Origin: Pipra filicauda | Lineage: Eukaryota; Chordata; Aves; Passeriformes; Pipridae | Direction of reading: 5' to 3' | Assembly: GCF_003945595.2 (NCBI RefSeq) | Contig: NW_024104351.1 | Location: forward strand, 62,001-126,000 | DNA: 64,000 bases | Part shown: in pieces, positions 50,301 to 64,000 of the stretch | How the letters are laid out: every line of letters starts with the position of its first letter | How positions within the stretch are numbered: position 1 is the first letter of the stretch | Notes under the pieces: model-generated | What the model was told of the DNA's origin: nothing | Seen by the model: only the letters and a program-made list of their open reading frames with translations | The model's database searches: none | Program-made: the position numbers and the translations under genes

Positions 50301-53300
50301 ATCTACTTGTTCCTGACAGAGTAAACATCTATGTACCTCTGCTTTTGGACAACAACAACATGTTGTTTTACAGTACAGTATTCCATACAGCAGCAATAAT
50401 TATCAAGCCTACATCTGATGATTATACAGATGATCAGGTTCATTTGCCTGCCATAATTATGATCAATCAGGAGTAATTGTTCTGAAGTATCTGAGCTTTC
50501 CTTCCACTGTGTTTTATAGCCAGTGTGAAAAATGTCCATGCAGATGAATTTGTCTCATATTAAGAGATCGACTCCACTGCCTTTAGATATTTGTGATACT
50601 ATTAAAAAAAGTACTTTCTATATCCTCTTTCAATGCTAAAATCATTGATTCTAATAATTGTAATTATTTTGTTCACAAGCCTCTAGGTTTCACAGAACTC
50701 TTTCACTACTAAATTTATTAGGAAAAAAATCAGAATTTATATCCTTATTATAACTTACTTTTTTCCCCCCAATTGCTCTCATCTCCTAAGTCCAGGGTTT
50801 CAAAGACATATAAAAGCATTAGTAAGCAATCCTGCTTTAAACCTTAATATGCTGCATATAGTGTTTCCATTTGTACATCAAAAATCAAGCTAACAAGCTT
50901 CCTGGTACTTTGCACATTATTACCTTTCCATAAAGTTTAAAAAATTGTGCACTTTTTCAGCTGTTCAATAAGAAACTAGACTTTCAATATTCCATCAGTT
51001 AAATATGCATGTTCAACAGTAAGTACTATTAAAATATGTTAGAAATATAAAACTGAAAGTAATTTCTTAAGCACTAATATCAGCATCTAAATTTCTTATA
51101 ATGTGAATTATTGTCAGCATTCTTAGCTTACTTATAAAGAAAAGTTAGCATCATTCCAGAACAGTTCCTCTTGCTAACCATCCTCTGCCCAACAGCATAT
51201 TTGCTTGACAGCTTCATACTCTCGTGTCTGAAAAATGTTTCCATTTAAATTCCACCACAAGGTTGGTGCTGAATCCTTTCATTTCTTGTGTATAAAGAAT
51301 TCACTAAATTTTGAACATCCCTACTCCTTCAGTACTAAGGGAATCTGATGTCCCTTCCCACTGTTGTATTATTTCAGTCAACCCATCCACTCTCTGATCC
51401 CAGATTAGTGTGTTTTACTAGCAGCTAAGTAGAGGACTTTCAAAGGAGATCCAAAAGACACTGAGCTGGGTAGCAATCCTTGTTGATGGTCACATCAGAT
51501 ACTACCATGCAAGTGATGAATTTTCTCCACATAATATTTGAAACACAGTGTTTGTAGAATTAACACTACACCTTCCCATCCCACTTGTATTCAGATACAC
51601 AAATTTTTAAAGTCTTGAAGATACAGATAACATCAGCTGAGTAATCCCCCATTTTGTTTTATTGAAATTATGTGTAGATATCCATAACTGAGTCCATCAC
51701 TCCATCAAGCTCTCTCTTCATAATTCTCTTTAAATTTTATAGGTCTTTCTTGAGGAATCCATCTTTCCCAGGATTAAATGAGATTATAACATTAATAATT
51801 TAATTGATGAAGGATTTATCACTTTTTTCTACTATGGTCACATATGCTTTAATAAGACAACTTTCTGAATTCCTACAGAAAATTTACTGTTCAATGCAAG
51901 AATGAGATGATGACAGAATGTTTAGGCACAAAACCTGGAAATTTATAAACTTACACTATTCAACATGAAATTATTTTAGTGACTAACAAAGGCGAATAGT
52001 AAACTGTTTCTCATCTCCGGTTGTATACGCCCTTTCTACCACTACCTACATATTCTCCTTACTAAAAGTTCTCCATTCTTACTTGCTTCTCATTTTTACA
52101 TATCAATTCAAATCCTATCTTGTGTTATGGAACTGAAATCAATTATAATCTTATTATAAACAATGTTTAGTAATCTAGTTCATACTAATCTAAAAAATAG
52201 AAGTAAATTGTTTGAGGATGATCTAGTTTGCGTATTTTTTTTTTAATTCATCCCTTGTGAATATCTCTTTTATTAAATAATAAATCTTTTAATTATTTCT
52301 AATTCTACTTCTTATCAATAATTTCACTTGAAATTTCTATCAAACCAAATAAATTCCCCAAGAAAGTATATTTTATGTTTTTCTTAATGCTTTCAGTGCC
52401 CCAAAAGGAAGTTTCTTTCAATAGGATTCCTAAAAGATGAATTTTAAGTAAATAGTTTTAGGAGTCAACACTCGGTCATTTTAGTCAATGTCTTCACTTC
52501 CCAATCTCTTCATGTCTACCTGATTTGGTAATCTCATAATTGCTTTGCATTCGAGGGTGGAGTGTTCAGTCTTCTTTCTTATAGTTGACATGTTCTGTAT
52601 TTTGCCAGATATCTTGGAAAATCATCTGTTGTGTGTGCTTGGATGCTGAAAAGCAGCTTTCAAATCAAATAGCAGCTGATAATGCAGCTCAAAGAGAAGA
52701 GGTATCTTCATCAGTATACAGAGATTCATATCAGATAAGCACGTTGCATTTATGAATCTGATATTCACAGATACAATTGTGGCCTCATTTTTGTTGTGAA
52801 GTAATAAATGTAATTTAAGAACCTATCTGCAATCGCAGGATTTCCTCTTTCAATTTACACATAAGCAGACATTTGTGACAGGTTACTAATTAAAAATAGA
52901 AATAGTTTCCATATTCCTGTTCAACCACAAAGTTTGGTTCAATCACTCACTATGCATGAGCAAGAACTGGAAAAATATTCTGCTTGACCTGTCCATTAAC
53001 TCATCCTGTTGTCAACTACATCAATTCAAATGGTCTTGCATCTGGTTTTCAATTTGCAGAAACAAAGGCAAGATGAATTTTAACTGAATGTCTGGTGAAT
53101 TTTAGATGTCACATAAGAAAAAAGTGGTTGAAATATGTAATAGGAAGAATGATTGGAAAAATAACTAGTGATATGACCAAAGTGAGAAAAATGAAGTACA
53201 ACAGCACACTGGAGGAGGAACTAGAGGAAGTAGCTAAAGTAAACAATGATAGGAACAGTGAATTTTATAGAACCTTATGATACAGCAACTGTGGTTACTC

Positions 53301-53319
53301 ACCAGGCATAAAAAAGGTA

Positions 53320-53390
53320 TACAGAGAGAAGAAGAAAAAAAATAAGAAAAATAAAGACAATCAAGGAAAAAAAAAAAGAAAAATTAAAAA
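53320..53390. repeat. A-rich purine tract
   Basis: This low-complexity stretch is dominated by A with scattered G. It accounts for the Lys/Glu-rich look of translations near it. Confidence 0.8.
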
Positions 53391-53460
53391 TGTGCAAAAG
53401 AAAGAACACTGATTTCAAGATACATGGACGAAAATGAAAGGTGGTTCATGACTTTCATTT

Positions 53461-53510
53461 TTATACTGTACTGTAACTATTTTACTATTTATACTGTACT
53501 GTAACTATTT
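53461..53510. repeat. Two-copy tandem repeat, 28-bp period
   Basis: A 22-base block starting TTATACTGTACTG occurs at 53461-53482 and again identically at 53489-53510, separated by 6 bases. Its inner TACTGTA motif is itself near-palindromic. Confidence 0.88.
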
Positions 53511-55992
53511 ACTGCTGTTTTAGTTTAAGTGATGAGACCTACATTTAAATGTATGAGATTGCCTCCTTCTTTTATTTTTTGATATACAGCTAATAGCTGA
53601 CTAGTGATTGAGTCTTGACATAAGCTCCCAACTTTCCATGTAAAGACCAAAAGATGATTCAAAGTAAGAAGAAAGATATGTATCCTATTGGCAGAATATC
53701 AAAACTCTGGGAATTAGAGAACTGTGCATTTTCTACAGGTTTTTAATATCTGTGTCAATTAAAAGCCAATCAAACTTCCATTTCATTGCAATGCTTTGTT
53801 ATCTGTTATCCAGTGCCCCCCATGAGCTATATTACCAGGGGCTCTCTACAGTGATTAACTTCAGAAATTTAATTAAAATGTGATTAATTTTATGCTTTGC
53901 TTATTTAGCAAATTTTTAGAGAAAATAAGTTATCAGATGAAGTTTCAATTTAACCGTTTGTTTTAATATCAAAAGCTATTGAATGTTATATAAACTACAA
54001 TCTATGCTCTGACAGTAACAAGCATGAATGATCACCACGTCTATGAGATAAAAGAAAAAAACCGGACCGATTGATCGAAAGTTGCATATTAGAAAATTAT
54101 TGTTTTATTATTTGTGTATACTCTGACCTGCAGTTCCTTCTGATTATAGTTCGAATCTCATTCATTACCTGTTTATTTCTATGCATAAGAGGACCAGCAT
54201 CACATGAAGGCCTGAGTGCTAGTTGTCTCGTTTTCCTCATGAGGTGAAGTTAGCCTCCATGTTCTGGCAAGACACCAGCAGGGATATTCACCTTCTGCTG
54301 ATTTTGATATGGTAAACGTGCAAGCAATAAGGCTAACATTTAAGACTATATGAACAGAATCTAAACTTTTCAAAAGACAACTCAACCATAAACATAATGT
54401 CACTAACTGTAGACGTTGTCATTCACATTTGTCCCATGTATCTTGAAGCACCTGACACTGTGTTACTGCATCTCCCTTGTAGTTAAGAAGGGAAATGGGC
54501 ACTTTCAAAAGACAGTTCTATGTAAGATCTAAGTCACTTTCATCATCTTGGATGTCTTCCTTGCTACAGTTTGGCAATATTCGTCCAGGCTAATGACTTT
54601 AAGGCATTTGGGCAACTCAAAATGTCACTTCTGTAAGAATCTGTGCTCGAGGCATTCCCTGACTGTAACATTTATACAGAATTTAGGGCAAACTAACAAA
54701 TTTACTGTCCTTCTCTGATCTGCAGTGATCAAACATTCAGGCAATAAAAGGTTCTGAGAACCGTTTATGAATCATGAAATAAATTGCATTACCTGTTTCT
54801 TATTTATTTCCTGCTAGCACTTGTATACACCTTGCAATTCCACTGCAGGAAGGCACTTTTCCCAGAGAGTTGCCACATCATTCCTTACCGACTATAAACT
54901 TACATCAGAATTTTTTTCCGTGGCAATGCATTTGAACCTCCCTGAAGGAAGGCCAGTAAAATATATTGACTATGGGGAAAATGAGGATCTCAAATAGCCA
55001 AATATCCTATCCTAGTTTTTGCTGGGATATCCTGAAAGATTATTTTTCTCGAATGTTTGTAACAACTCTAGTACTTTGGGCCAAGAAAAATTTCCCAGTG
55101 TTATGACTATGTCTCAGCTGCTTTGGTAAAACTGAGAGCAGTATAAACTGTGCACAGTTGCCTCAAGTACAATTTAGAAGGCAAGGTCTGTCAAGCAGCT
55201 GTCAATATTTTTAATAAATAGCATTTTATTTCACTCAAAGCTGTTCTAAATGGTATCCTGTTAAAAAGGGACCTCAGGAGAAGACTATAGAAATCCAAAA
55301 GCAGTGAAAAGCACTTCATCCAGAGTGGATCTACCACTGTTGAACAGGGGCAAGCAGATCTACCAGAGTCCTTCTATACCGAATCTCTCAGCTACCTTGT
55401 CGTCTATTCCTCTCAGATATCCCACAGTCTCACTCACCCAGTATCTTTATTCTCAATCACATATCTCATCTGTTACCAACTATAAGAACTATAAGAATGC
55501 TCCAACAAACACATACTTGTTCAACAAATAATCTTTTAGAAAATAATCTGAATATGGTATGAATTTTCTGCCTCACTCAACTGTATTTCCCCCAGTTAAA
55601 ACCCCTTAAAAAAAGCAGATTGCACCCACATTTTTTCCTCCATTTTCTACCAAGCTCTGGATTCAAGCTAACAGAGCATGAATGCAAGCCGAATTAATTA
55701 CTATTGCACCGCCAGACTGCCATGAATAGCAAATTGAGACCCTTTGTATCTTCATCAGTAGCATTGTTTAATTCCCAGAATGCATAATTAAAAAAAAAAA
55801 ACAAACCAAAACCAACTTGTCTGTCCTTCTTTTTTAAGGAAATTGTACTGTAAAAACATTTGACTACAAAATCCACTTTTCAGACATCAGTCCAATTGAG
55901 ATCTCCAAATTTTAAAGAAATGATCGCTTCAATTGGTTGACTTTTTAAGAGCTTACCTTTTCCAGGAACAAAACCCCTTATGAAGTTGGGGG

Positions 55993-56037
55993 TTTAGTAT
56001 CTTTAAGATACTAAATTTAGTATCTTAAGATACTAAA
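55993..56037. repeat. Two adjacent perfect palindromes
   Basis: 55993-56015 (23 bases, one central unpaired T) and 56016-56037 (22 bases, perfect) are both palindromes built from TTTAGTATCTT and AAGATACTAAA, placed directly next to each other. Either half could form an 11 bp hairpin, and the whole could form a cruciform. No poly-T run follows to suggest a polymerase III terminator, and no gene is adjacent. Confidence 0.93.
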
Positions 56038-59000
56038 ATTATAGACATGTACGACAAATACTCAGAAATGTGGTATTCAAGATAGTAAAAACAGAACTTT
56101 GAAACTTTTTCCTTATGGATCTATGATATGTCATAAACTTTTTCACTAATTGTGAGTATTAGAAATGTGTCTTGATCTACTTATTTCTGCTGTCATTATG
56201 CACTCTAAATATTCCTTTTTATAATTTTAATCAGCTGGCAAGTTTTTTTTACATCTTGACTGATACAGATGCCTGAGTATACTAACACATACTTAAATTT
56301 TGATTAAGCATTTCAGATTTAGTATATGACTACTGAAATAATTTTTTTGATTGTATGCTGTTTCTCTTTAAAAATCAAGTTAGTTACACACTGAACTCAT
56401 TTGAAATGCTTAGTTTGAACGTCAGGCTTAGTTTAATTATAATAATAAATTACTATAATAAAGTTTAACTGTAACAATCAGCAACTATTTTCATTTAAGG
56501 TTGACACTGATATTTTAACTTTTTGTGCACACGAACAAAGATTTTGAAATTATGAGTCATGATGCATGATGCTCTCAAGAAAGATCATTGTAAATTTTAA
56601 CACATATTTAGATGATGTAGGCCAAGATCTATTCTTCCTTAGATTGACAAGGTTTCTCGTTACGGTAGCACTCTGAGTTGACAAGGCATTTAAACATGAC
56701 CATAATGTCAAGTCTAGCAGTTTGATTGAAGTCAATGATGCTTTTTGAATGCTTAAATTTGGGCACATTGTGAACTGTCTTACTCAGCATGGATAATAGT
56801 GATTGTAGTTAATAGATTGTCATTTAAAAATAAGGAATCACTTTTGATTGGAGTTTTTAAACACTCTGGACAAATAACTGAAGAACATGGGGCCAAAAAC
56901 CAACCAAACACAAAAGTTAAGAGGGGATGTAGATGATCAAATTATTTTTTCCAATTTTGAAATTCTTTGATTGCTTAAGACAGAGAGATGTGTGGAAGAA
57001 AGATGACTCTGTGTAAGTTTAAATTCAAAATGTTGCAATGTAAGCCTTCTGAAGATGTAAAAATACATATTTCTTTCCAAAAGGACCTTTAACATGTGCT
57101 TAAACAGTGACAATTTTTACATTACATGAGTAAACTCTATCTATTAATAGATAAATTATTAGACACATTTCCAAGCATGTACCTTAGTAGTTTGATTGGA
57201 TGTACTCTACTGATTCTGTGATTTTAAAAATAAACATACTATCACGGAAAAAAAACTGTTTTCATCTTTTTTGTCTCACATCATCCTGCCTTCTAGAAAA
57301 TTTATTAATTATTTTATTGATATGTTTTCTAAGCTTTCTGACTTGTGCTTTGAATCAATTGGGTCCACTGAATCAACCTTGACCAAAAACAGCCTTGTGT
57401 TTGTCTAGCTAGTAAAGGCTACTACACAGGATTTATGAAGCAAGAAAACAGTTACAAGCTAAAAATTTAAAAGCTATGATTTTCATTAAAAGATGAACCC
57501 AGTTCTTCTGAATTTCTAACAAAACTCATAGGTTATTTTTCAGAGGATATCAAGAAAATTCGAAGGCTATAATGTTCATTTTTTGAGCAAAATTTTTATG
57601 GGAAATAATATTTTTTGATCAGTACTTCTTAAAGCCAGTGTAATTTTAAAGACAGCAGAAATACTTTCAGCTTCTTAAAACTATCAGATTCTGGAATGGG
57701 GAAAAGAATATTCAGCATAGACAGCATGTTTGGTCCCATCTTTTTAAGTCTTGAACATGGGCTAACTCAACTATTTCAAGTACAGAATATATCATATAAC
57801 AGGGATATCCTTATATCTCTTTTCTTCCCCCGTGATAAAAGATTGCAAATATATTCTGTAACAGTAACTCACCTCTTTCCCAAAATAACTCTGAATCTGG
57901 ATATGAGAATTAATTTTTTTAGCAAAACTTTCTTCCTCTCCCATATTAGTTCTGAAGTCTTTTATTAGAGACCAGTTACATACAAGTTCATGTCATATGA
58001 TGTGTATCTCATCTAACTAGAGTCTAAATTTACACAGTTATGTCTATACTAGGAAGTACATTGTTGCGGTTATAGATCAAAGCACTTGGTGCTCGGGCCC
58101 ATATGCTCACACTTTATGCAGTTTAGTGATTCTTCTTCAGATTAAATTCAGTGTGTAGCATATTCCCATGTACAGTTTGATTCCAGGTGGAGGAGGACCG
58201 CTTTCATTTGTGCCCAGACGGGAGCATCAAATTTAGATCTATGAGAAAAGAATCAACCTTTTGCTCACCAAACTACTCTGCAAGCTGAGTCAGTGTATGG
58301 GATGCAGGGATGAAGGGGGGGATCTGCTTCACAACCTCACTACTGCCCAGTCCCAATACATTCATATGGATACAGTCTATGGTCAACTGAACTTCCCTTA
58401 GGGTGGAATGAATTACGTTTTAATTATCTCTGTAGAATATTGAGGAAGTAAAAAATACCACTTTTAAACAAACAAACAAAAAGTCTAATTTTAAGGTGGT
58501 TAAAGCCAAGTAAGAGGATATTTACATCATAACTCTTACTGTATTTAATCTAAGAGAAACTTCATGTTCCATAATTATGATTATGTTTCAAAATCGGATT
58601 AAGTCAATCAGAAACATCCTTCTGAATGATTTAACCCAGTATCAACAGCCCAACAGAAATTATAATACAGAAATTATATTCAGTTCACTTTTACTCACTG
58701 CCAGTGTTTACTCACTATACATTGCTTATTAAAATAAAGCAATGATAGTGTGTTGCAGTTTTTGAATGATGGGTTGTCCAACGAACATTGACTTTATCTC
58801 CTGCAATAATAGATTAATCTTTAATAGTAACTAGTGCTGTTCCCCGTAACGTTAGATTTGAATCCTAGTCAGATGCTTTAACATTTCCAACACCTTTGAT
58901 GTTTCTATTGACACTTTTACCAGATAGATTATTTTTTAACAATTTATTAAATTAAACTGTCCCATAACCTTTAAGTCTATTGAGGACTAGCTTCCTAATA

Positions 59001-62000
59001 ATATTTAACTTTGCTTCAGATTATATTGTGTCATTTGAGAGTTTTTTCCTTTGACTTCCTCTACTGTAATTAAACCTTCCTGATACTTTGGTAAATCTTC
59101 TAGAGTTGAATCAATGGATGTTAACATCTCCTCTACTGGAATAGGTTTGGGCACTGATGAGATTTTTAAACTTCAATTTAAGCCATTAAACTCCTTTTCA
59201 CTTATTTTTAATGGCTAATATACAACTATTTTTACAACTCTAGAATGATTAATTATAGCCTGATTCAGTTTCAGGTTTTAAACAATTTCTCATAGTTTTG
59301 TTTATTTATATTTTCCTTACACATTCCTATGTGCCCATATTGGCTACCCAAAACTTTCAAATTTTCTTACTCAAAATGTTTCTCCCATTTCTATGCAACT
59401 TGCTCAGTCAGCCAGCAGTTGGTTCTGTCTTCACTGGTTTTGCATATCAACTAAAAAACTTCCCTTTATTCAGCAAATCTCTTTTTGAAGACAGTGGTTG
59501 CACAATAAAATTTATGCTATGACTTTACTGATTATTTATATCACCAAAGAAGTTTCTTGTCCAGTACCCAAAAGTTGATATCTAGGCTGCAGAATAGGCG
59601 TATCTGAGTGAGTTTTTTAAATGAGCTACCTCACCTAGCTGGACAATAAGCTGGACAGCAATAATTTTTTTCAGTGCCTGTAAAGATTTTTCAGGCTGAA
59701 TTGAAGTTTGTGCTGCCAGACCACTCTGATTACTTGTGCAAGTAATTCTGAAGAGAGTTTGGGTGCATTCACATTATACTGCAGCTTCAGAGAACACTAG
59801 GAACTTAGATATTTTCTGGGGGGTTTGCATATATTATGGTACTATTCATTGTCTCTGATCACAAATGTGAGCTCTTCCACAGCAATTTATTGGATTTTGA
59901 GTAAGATCACTACACCTTGTAAATATTCCTGAGTTTTCTTAACTGTTCTTATTCTAAGGAAATCACCATTTCATATAGATATTAGGCAGTTTTATAGGTC
60001 CTACTGTAATTATGATGGGTTTAATTATCCTTTGGAAATTAAATACTGTTGAGCCTCTGCACTGTCATAATCACAAGTTAAAATTATTATTTATTATAGG
60101 GGGAAAAAACGGTGGTCTGTCATTGCCATGAAGTATGTTTTTCAAAGACAAGATAAGCATAAAAATGTATGAGTGGACAGCAGTACGGAGGTACTCTTGG
60201 AAAGATCTAAATATTTCCTAAAATCTTTATAAAATCAACTTTAGAAATGTAAGGGTTTGCTGTGTGCTGTTAATGTATTTTAAATTATTTTATCAGCTTG
60301 TTTTAGAATTGAAAGATAATTTGCTTTCACAGTTTACTCACTTTATACCTTCTATGCCTTTAACAGCTTTTTGACTACAAGTCAGCATTAATCGGTTTCA
60401 AAAATACAATGTTTAAATGTATTTTAAAATTGTGAGTTTTCCAACATGTAGTTTTTGTAAGTTCCAATGTTTTTAAAAAAATAAATCATTCCCTGAGAAG
60501 ACCTACTTTTTGATTCTTTTGAGATCTATAGGTTACAATTCATATTATCTAGAATCTTCAGGGCAACAAAGACTATATTGCAGATGCAGTTGACTGTATT
60601 CTACAACATCCATGGCTAAACTAGTCATGTCTCAAAGTTATTTGAAATTATTTGCTTTTTAATTTTCAGGAACTCAAATGACAAACAAGTCATTCCCATA
60701 TCAGGAATCTTTCTAATAATTATAGTGATAGATCTTTCCCCCCCCTAATTGGTGGTCAATGCCTAATACATTTAGTTTCAATAATTGTGGGAAAAAAGAG
60801 ACAGAATGACTTTTTTTATAGAAACAGGCATCTAAAAGACTAGTGAGCACGTTGTATAATGTTACTGCTGGTACATTTCTCTTGCTCTGTCTTTACTCTG
60901 TCTCAAAGAGCTTTTTGATTTTTGAATATGAAGGGATACACAATACAGACCTATTGCACCTTGAACCTGATATCTCGCATCTTTTTCTGTGAAGTGAGAA
61001 ATACAGCTTAAGAACATGTGCAAAACAATGAGAAATAGCCAATGAACAGTGTAACTTGAATTATATTGTGTAGAATCTAGTAGGTGGTTTGAGGACATTA
61101 ATTGATTCTGGGGCTTTTTTAGTCTCTGCTATTATATTTATGAGTCACATTGGATGTCCTGATATAAATCTCTGTATGGATCTATTAGACTACTTTATGT
61201 CTAATTCATCATCTGGTGGTGAATGATAAAAACATGCACACTGCAAGACAATCTCTACTCTGAAGAACTTGCGATGTCTCATATTGCTGAAATAGGACAG
61301 TGTATCCTGGGAGCCAGAACATGCAGACATTCATGTGTTCATTCTGACAGTGCTCTGGGTAAGATGCTGCAGTGTTAATAAAGCTCTGTGATTTTACTGA
61401 TATACTCAATCTCTCTGACTGCTACAAGTACCCTTTTACATCTCAAAACTGAATGAAGCCTTTCAGTTTTATGTCAGCTAGGACAAAGAAGATAAATATG
61501 TACAGTTCTTATAATAAAGTTTATTAAATAGTGATGAGGCCAAAGATTTTGAAATAGAACATATATTTGGCTTCCCTCATTAGATACAGACTAGAAATAT
61601 TTTGCATTTTGAATTTATGGAGAAATATAGTCTTTTGGAGGCAATATGGAAACACAGAATTCTTGACCGAAGTTTCACTAAGTAGTTTTCAATAATAAAA
61701 CTTATACCACTGGCTTCAACTGGAATCTCAGGTAAATCCATATCATAGTGGATCATAAAAGAAAAGTCACTAGAACCGCATTCTTTTAGAATACAAGCCC
61801 TTCGTTGGGCAAATTTTGCATATTTTACAGTTTCACCTGTGTTGGAAACTACAGCACAAACAGTTCACAGAAGGTCTATGATTCTTTACAAAAACAAAAA
61901 AGATGAATCTTTTTGTATTTTATGTTACTCATCAATTTACTATGTCTCTTACAGTGTTGCACAAAAAGACAAAGGTCCATGACTTAAATGTACAATGTAT

Positions 62001-63013
62001 GTTTCACCATTACGAAATCCATGGTAGGTTTTTTTAATTGAAGCAGCAAAACTCTACTTAGGTTACGTACATTTCAGATTTATCAATGAAAGAGATGTGT
62101 TAAAAAAAAGTTGGAGAAAAATGGAGTAAAAAATTTACAGCTAGGGATTATGACTTTTAGACGATACAAGGACCAGAAAAGAAAAGCTAGGCTTCCATTT
62201 CTCTAGGCTCAGATCAAGAAAATATATACCTTTTTCCAAATCTCAGTTCAGGTTCATTTTAAAGTGGAGATGTTAAAGCAGTCTGTGGAAAATTTTCTCA
62301 CTGCTTATGTAAACAGGCAGAAGGGCCAAACATCAGATCTTGAAGCTTCTGTACAAATTTCCTGCCAAAAACTGGGATCCCAGCTCTGCAGTGGACTCTA
62401 GCAGTGAACCCTCTACCCAGAAGCAGACTGCTAATTTTACAGGCTTTGAAAGTCTGCATTTGTTGTCCTCACACAGGTTAATAGTTTTCTATTTCACATC
62501 CTTTCCATTTGTATCTTCATGAAAATCATCTTTATCAAAAGCAATTTTGCAAAATCAAGATAAATGTTTAAACAGAGGGAACAGGGTTTGACACTGACTA
62601 TCAAATGTAATGGCTAGAATGTCGTTGATTCAGATCTTCTTTAACAATGGTGGTTTTTTTTTAACTTTGTAAAATGTCCTTTAAAAAATCTAGTAAAAGT
62701 TTGCATTTGGTAGTGTCAAGGGACAATTTTAATCTTTGCATTAAATTTCAACGCTGTAAACATTTTTTGTCTAAAAAGGATTTGCATAATGCAAGAAGTG
62801 GTCTGTACACAGCACATTTTCATCTGATTGCTATATTTTCAGGAGAAAAACAAACTTCCATTTTCTTAGATTAGAATTTGCTGCAATGAGCTAAATATGA
62901 CTATTTGATTAGTTAGATAAAATACACTTTTTTTTGAGAAACTCTCACTGCAAATCTTAAAAGGTTGCTTTGTTATTTCTATGTTTACTTGGATGTAAAG
63001 TAAATTATCTATA

Positions 63014-63059
63014 TTCACACACATGCTGCTTTACCATTCATACACATGCTGCTTTACAA
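63014..63059. repeat. Two-copy 23-bp tandem repeat
   Basis: 63014-63036 and 63037-63059 are head-to-tail copies of a 23-base unit containing CACATGCTGCTTTAC, with about 21 of 23 positions identical. Confidence 0.85.
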
Positions 63060-63315
63060 GAGGAGTAGAGGAAAGGTTGCACACACTGAAGATTCCATAT
63101 TTCACATTCAAGAAAAGAATAAAAGATGCTAGCTCTTTGAAAATTTAGTGTACATCTCCTACCAACTTAATGATGTCTCATGAAGTTAGTCCAAAATGTA
63201 TCAAAGAAAATATTTGACAACTTTTTCAGTGTGCCTCCAAAAATTGTTGCACCACAGCTTTTATGCATGCATGAGCACACACACAAATATGAATTAATTT
63301 AAACAGCATCTGTGG

Positions 63316-63332
63316 TATTATTATTATTATTA
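63316..63332. repeat. (ATT)n microsatellite
   Basis: A short run of ATT units; low-complexity sequence only. Confidence 0.8.
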
Positions 63333-64000
63333 CGTTAAGTACTCTAGTTATACTGAACTCAACAGAAACATGAATGATGAAATGATATACCAATGTTTCC
63401 ATACAGTAAGCAGCATGTCTAGAACAGAGGCTACATTGTACTTACTCATGTGAGTAATTTCAGGGAATTTAGGGTGCCACACTGATAGGTAAAGAAGGCA
63501 GAACTGTATAATTAATTTTATTTCCAGCTGCTGAGATTTCAGACGATAATTCTAAGCTCTCTAAGCAAACATCTTCTTCTTCTTTACTTCTTTCCAGGCA
63601 GACTGATCAGAGATGCTTTGGGGATTGGCTGTGTGCCCAGTTTCCACAAATGCCAAGGACTCCTGCACACTGAGTTAATTAAAATTGACTGCTTGTCTTA
63701 GACAGAAGGAACAGGCCAAATTCTGGCTTGTTCTAAAAAAAAGGATTGAACAATTTAAACAAACAAAATAACTTGCTACTAAACTAGGGAATAAAAATAA
63801 CATATTACTTTGCCTTGAAAAAAACAGATCATATTTTTATTTTGTTTTCATTTCTACCTCAAGGGCTTTCTTTTTCTGTTCTGTTGGTTTTGGTTTTTTC
63901 TTTACCCTGCTGCAGTGAATTGTAAATTGTTAGATCTGTATATCCCAAGGACAGGAAGACATATATTAAATGAAAGATATAGACAGATTTTGTAGGCTGA

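Larger units (their letters stand above)
45481..55992. other. AT-rich unique DNA, no gene seen
   Basis: No exon, RNA gene or transposon core was recognised over about 10.5 kb. Frames are at most 107 codons (45910-46233, ending in a Lys/Asn/Gln-rich artefact of A-rich sequence). Simple repeats are annotated separately. Confidence 0.55.
56038..64000. other. AT-rich unique DNA, no gene seen
   Basis: No recognisable exon, RNA gene or transposon core was found up to the end of the window. Frames are at most 90 codons without domains. Two small tandem repeats are annotated separately. Confidence 0.55.

Noticed and set aside
1..64000. CRISPR arrays, operons, bacterial promoters or a phage-like gene cluster
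   Set aside because: There are no regularly spaced repeats and no dense same-strand coding. The transposon content is vertebrate, so prokaryotic feature types do not apply.

Overview
This window looks like AT-rich, non-coding nuclear DNA from a bird, most likely a songbird (Passeriformes). It holds no host protein-coding gene, rRNA gene or functional tRNA gene that I can support. The bird assignment rests on what is inserted here: several copies of a LINE whose sequence and 3' end match avian CR1, one SINE with a tRNA-Ile-like head and a CR1-like tail (the architecture described for a zebra finch SINE), and solo or partial retroviral LTRs resembling avian ERVL-type LTRs. The songbird assignment is an inference from remembered families, not a database match.

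Layout. 1-10.69 kb is AT-rich unique DNA with a 46-base T homopolymer at 8554-8599. 10.69-14.22 kb is a long but 5'-truncated CR1 on the plus strand. It keeps a recognisable endonuclease and reverse transcriptase reading frame, is broken by stops and catalytic-site changes, and is split by a ~760 bp solo LTR. 14.22-28.27 kb is unique DNA, with an 82 bp tandem duplication at 23.7 kb that has a partial inverted copy 1.2 kb further on. 28.27-28.77 kb holds the tRNA-Ile/CR1 SINE and, about 120 bp later, a truncated ERVL-like LTR. A decayed minus-strand CR1 piece lies at about 31.98-32.14 kb, and a complete 1,056 bp solo LTR with a perfect 5 bp target duplication at 32.71-33.77 kb. 33.8-41.75 kb is unique DNA. 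41.76-43.84 kb is a second CR1 of a different subfamily, split by an LTR related to the one in the first CR1 and again antisense to it. An older CR1 fragment lies at 45.05-45.48 kb. The rest, to 64 kb, is unique AT-rich DNA with microsatellites, short tandem repeats and a striking double palindrome at 55.99-56.04 kb.

Nothing here works as a gene set. The window reads as an intergenic or intronic stretch, or part of a gene desert, shaped by CR1 retrotransposition and ERV insertion followed by LTR recombination. The most interesting observations are: the first Asp of the reverse transcriptase FADD-type motif is a Gly codon in all three CR1 copies that cover the site; two independent antisense insertions of related LTRs lie inside CR1s; and a dispersed repeat occurs both in tandem and inverted. 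I found no new defence, biosynthetic or other multi-gene system. Open reading frames outside the transposons have no recognisable domains and are about as long as chance allows in a window this size.
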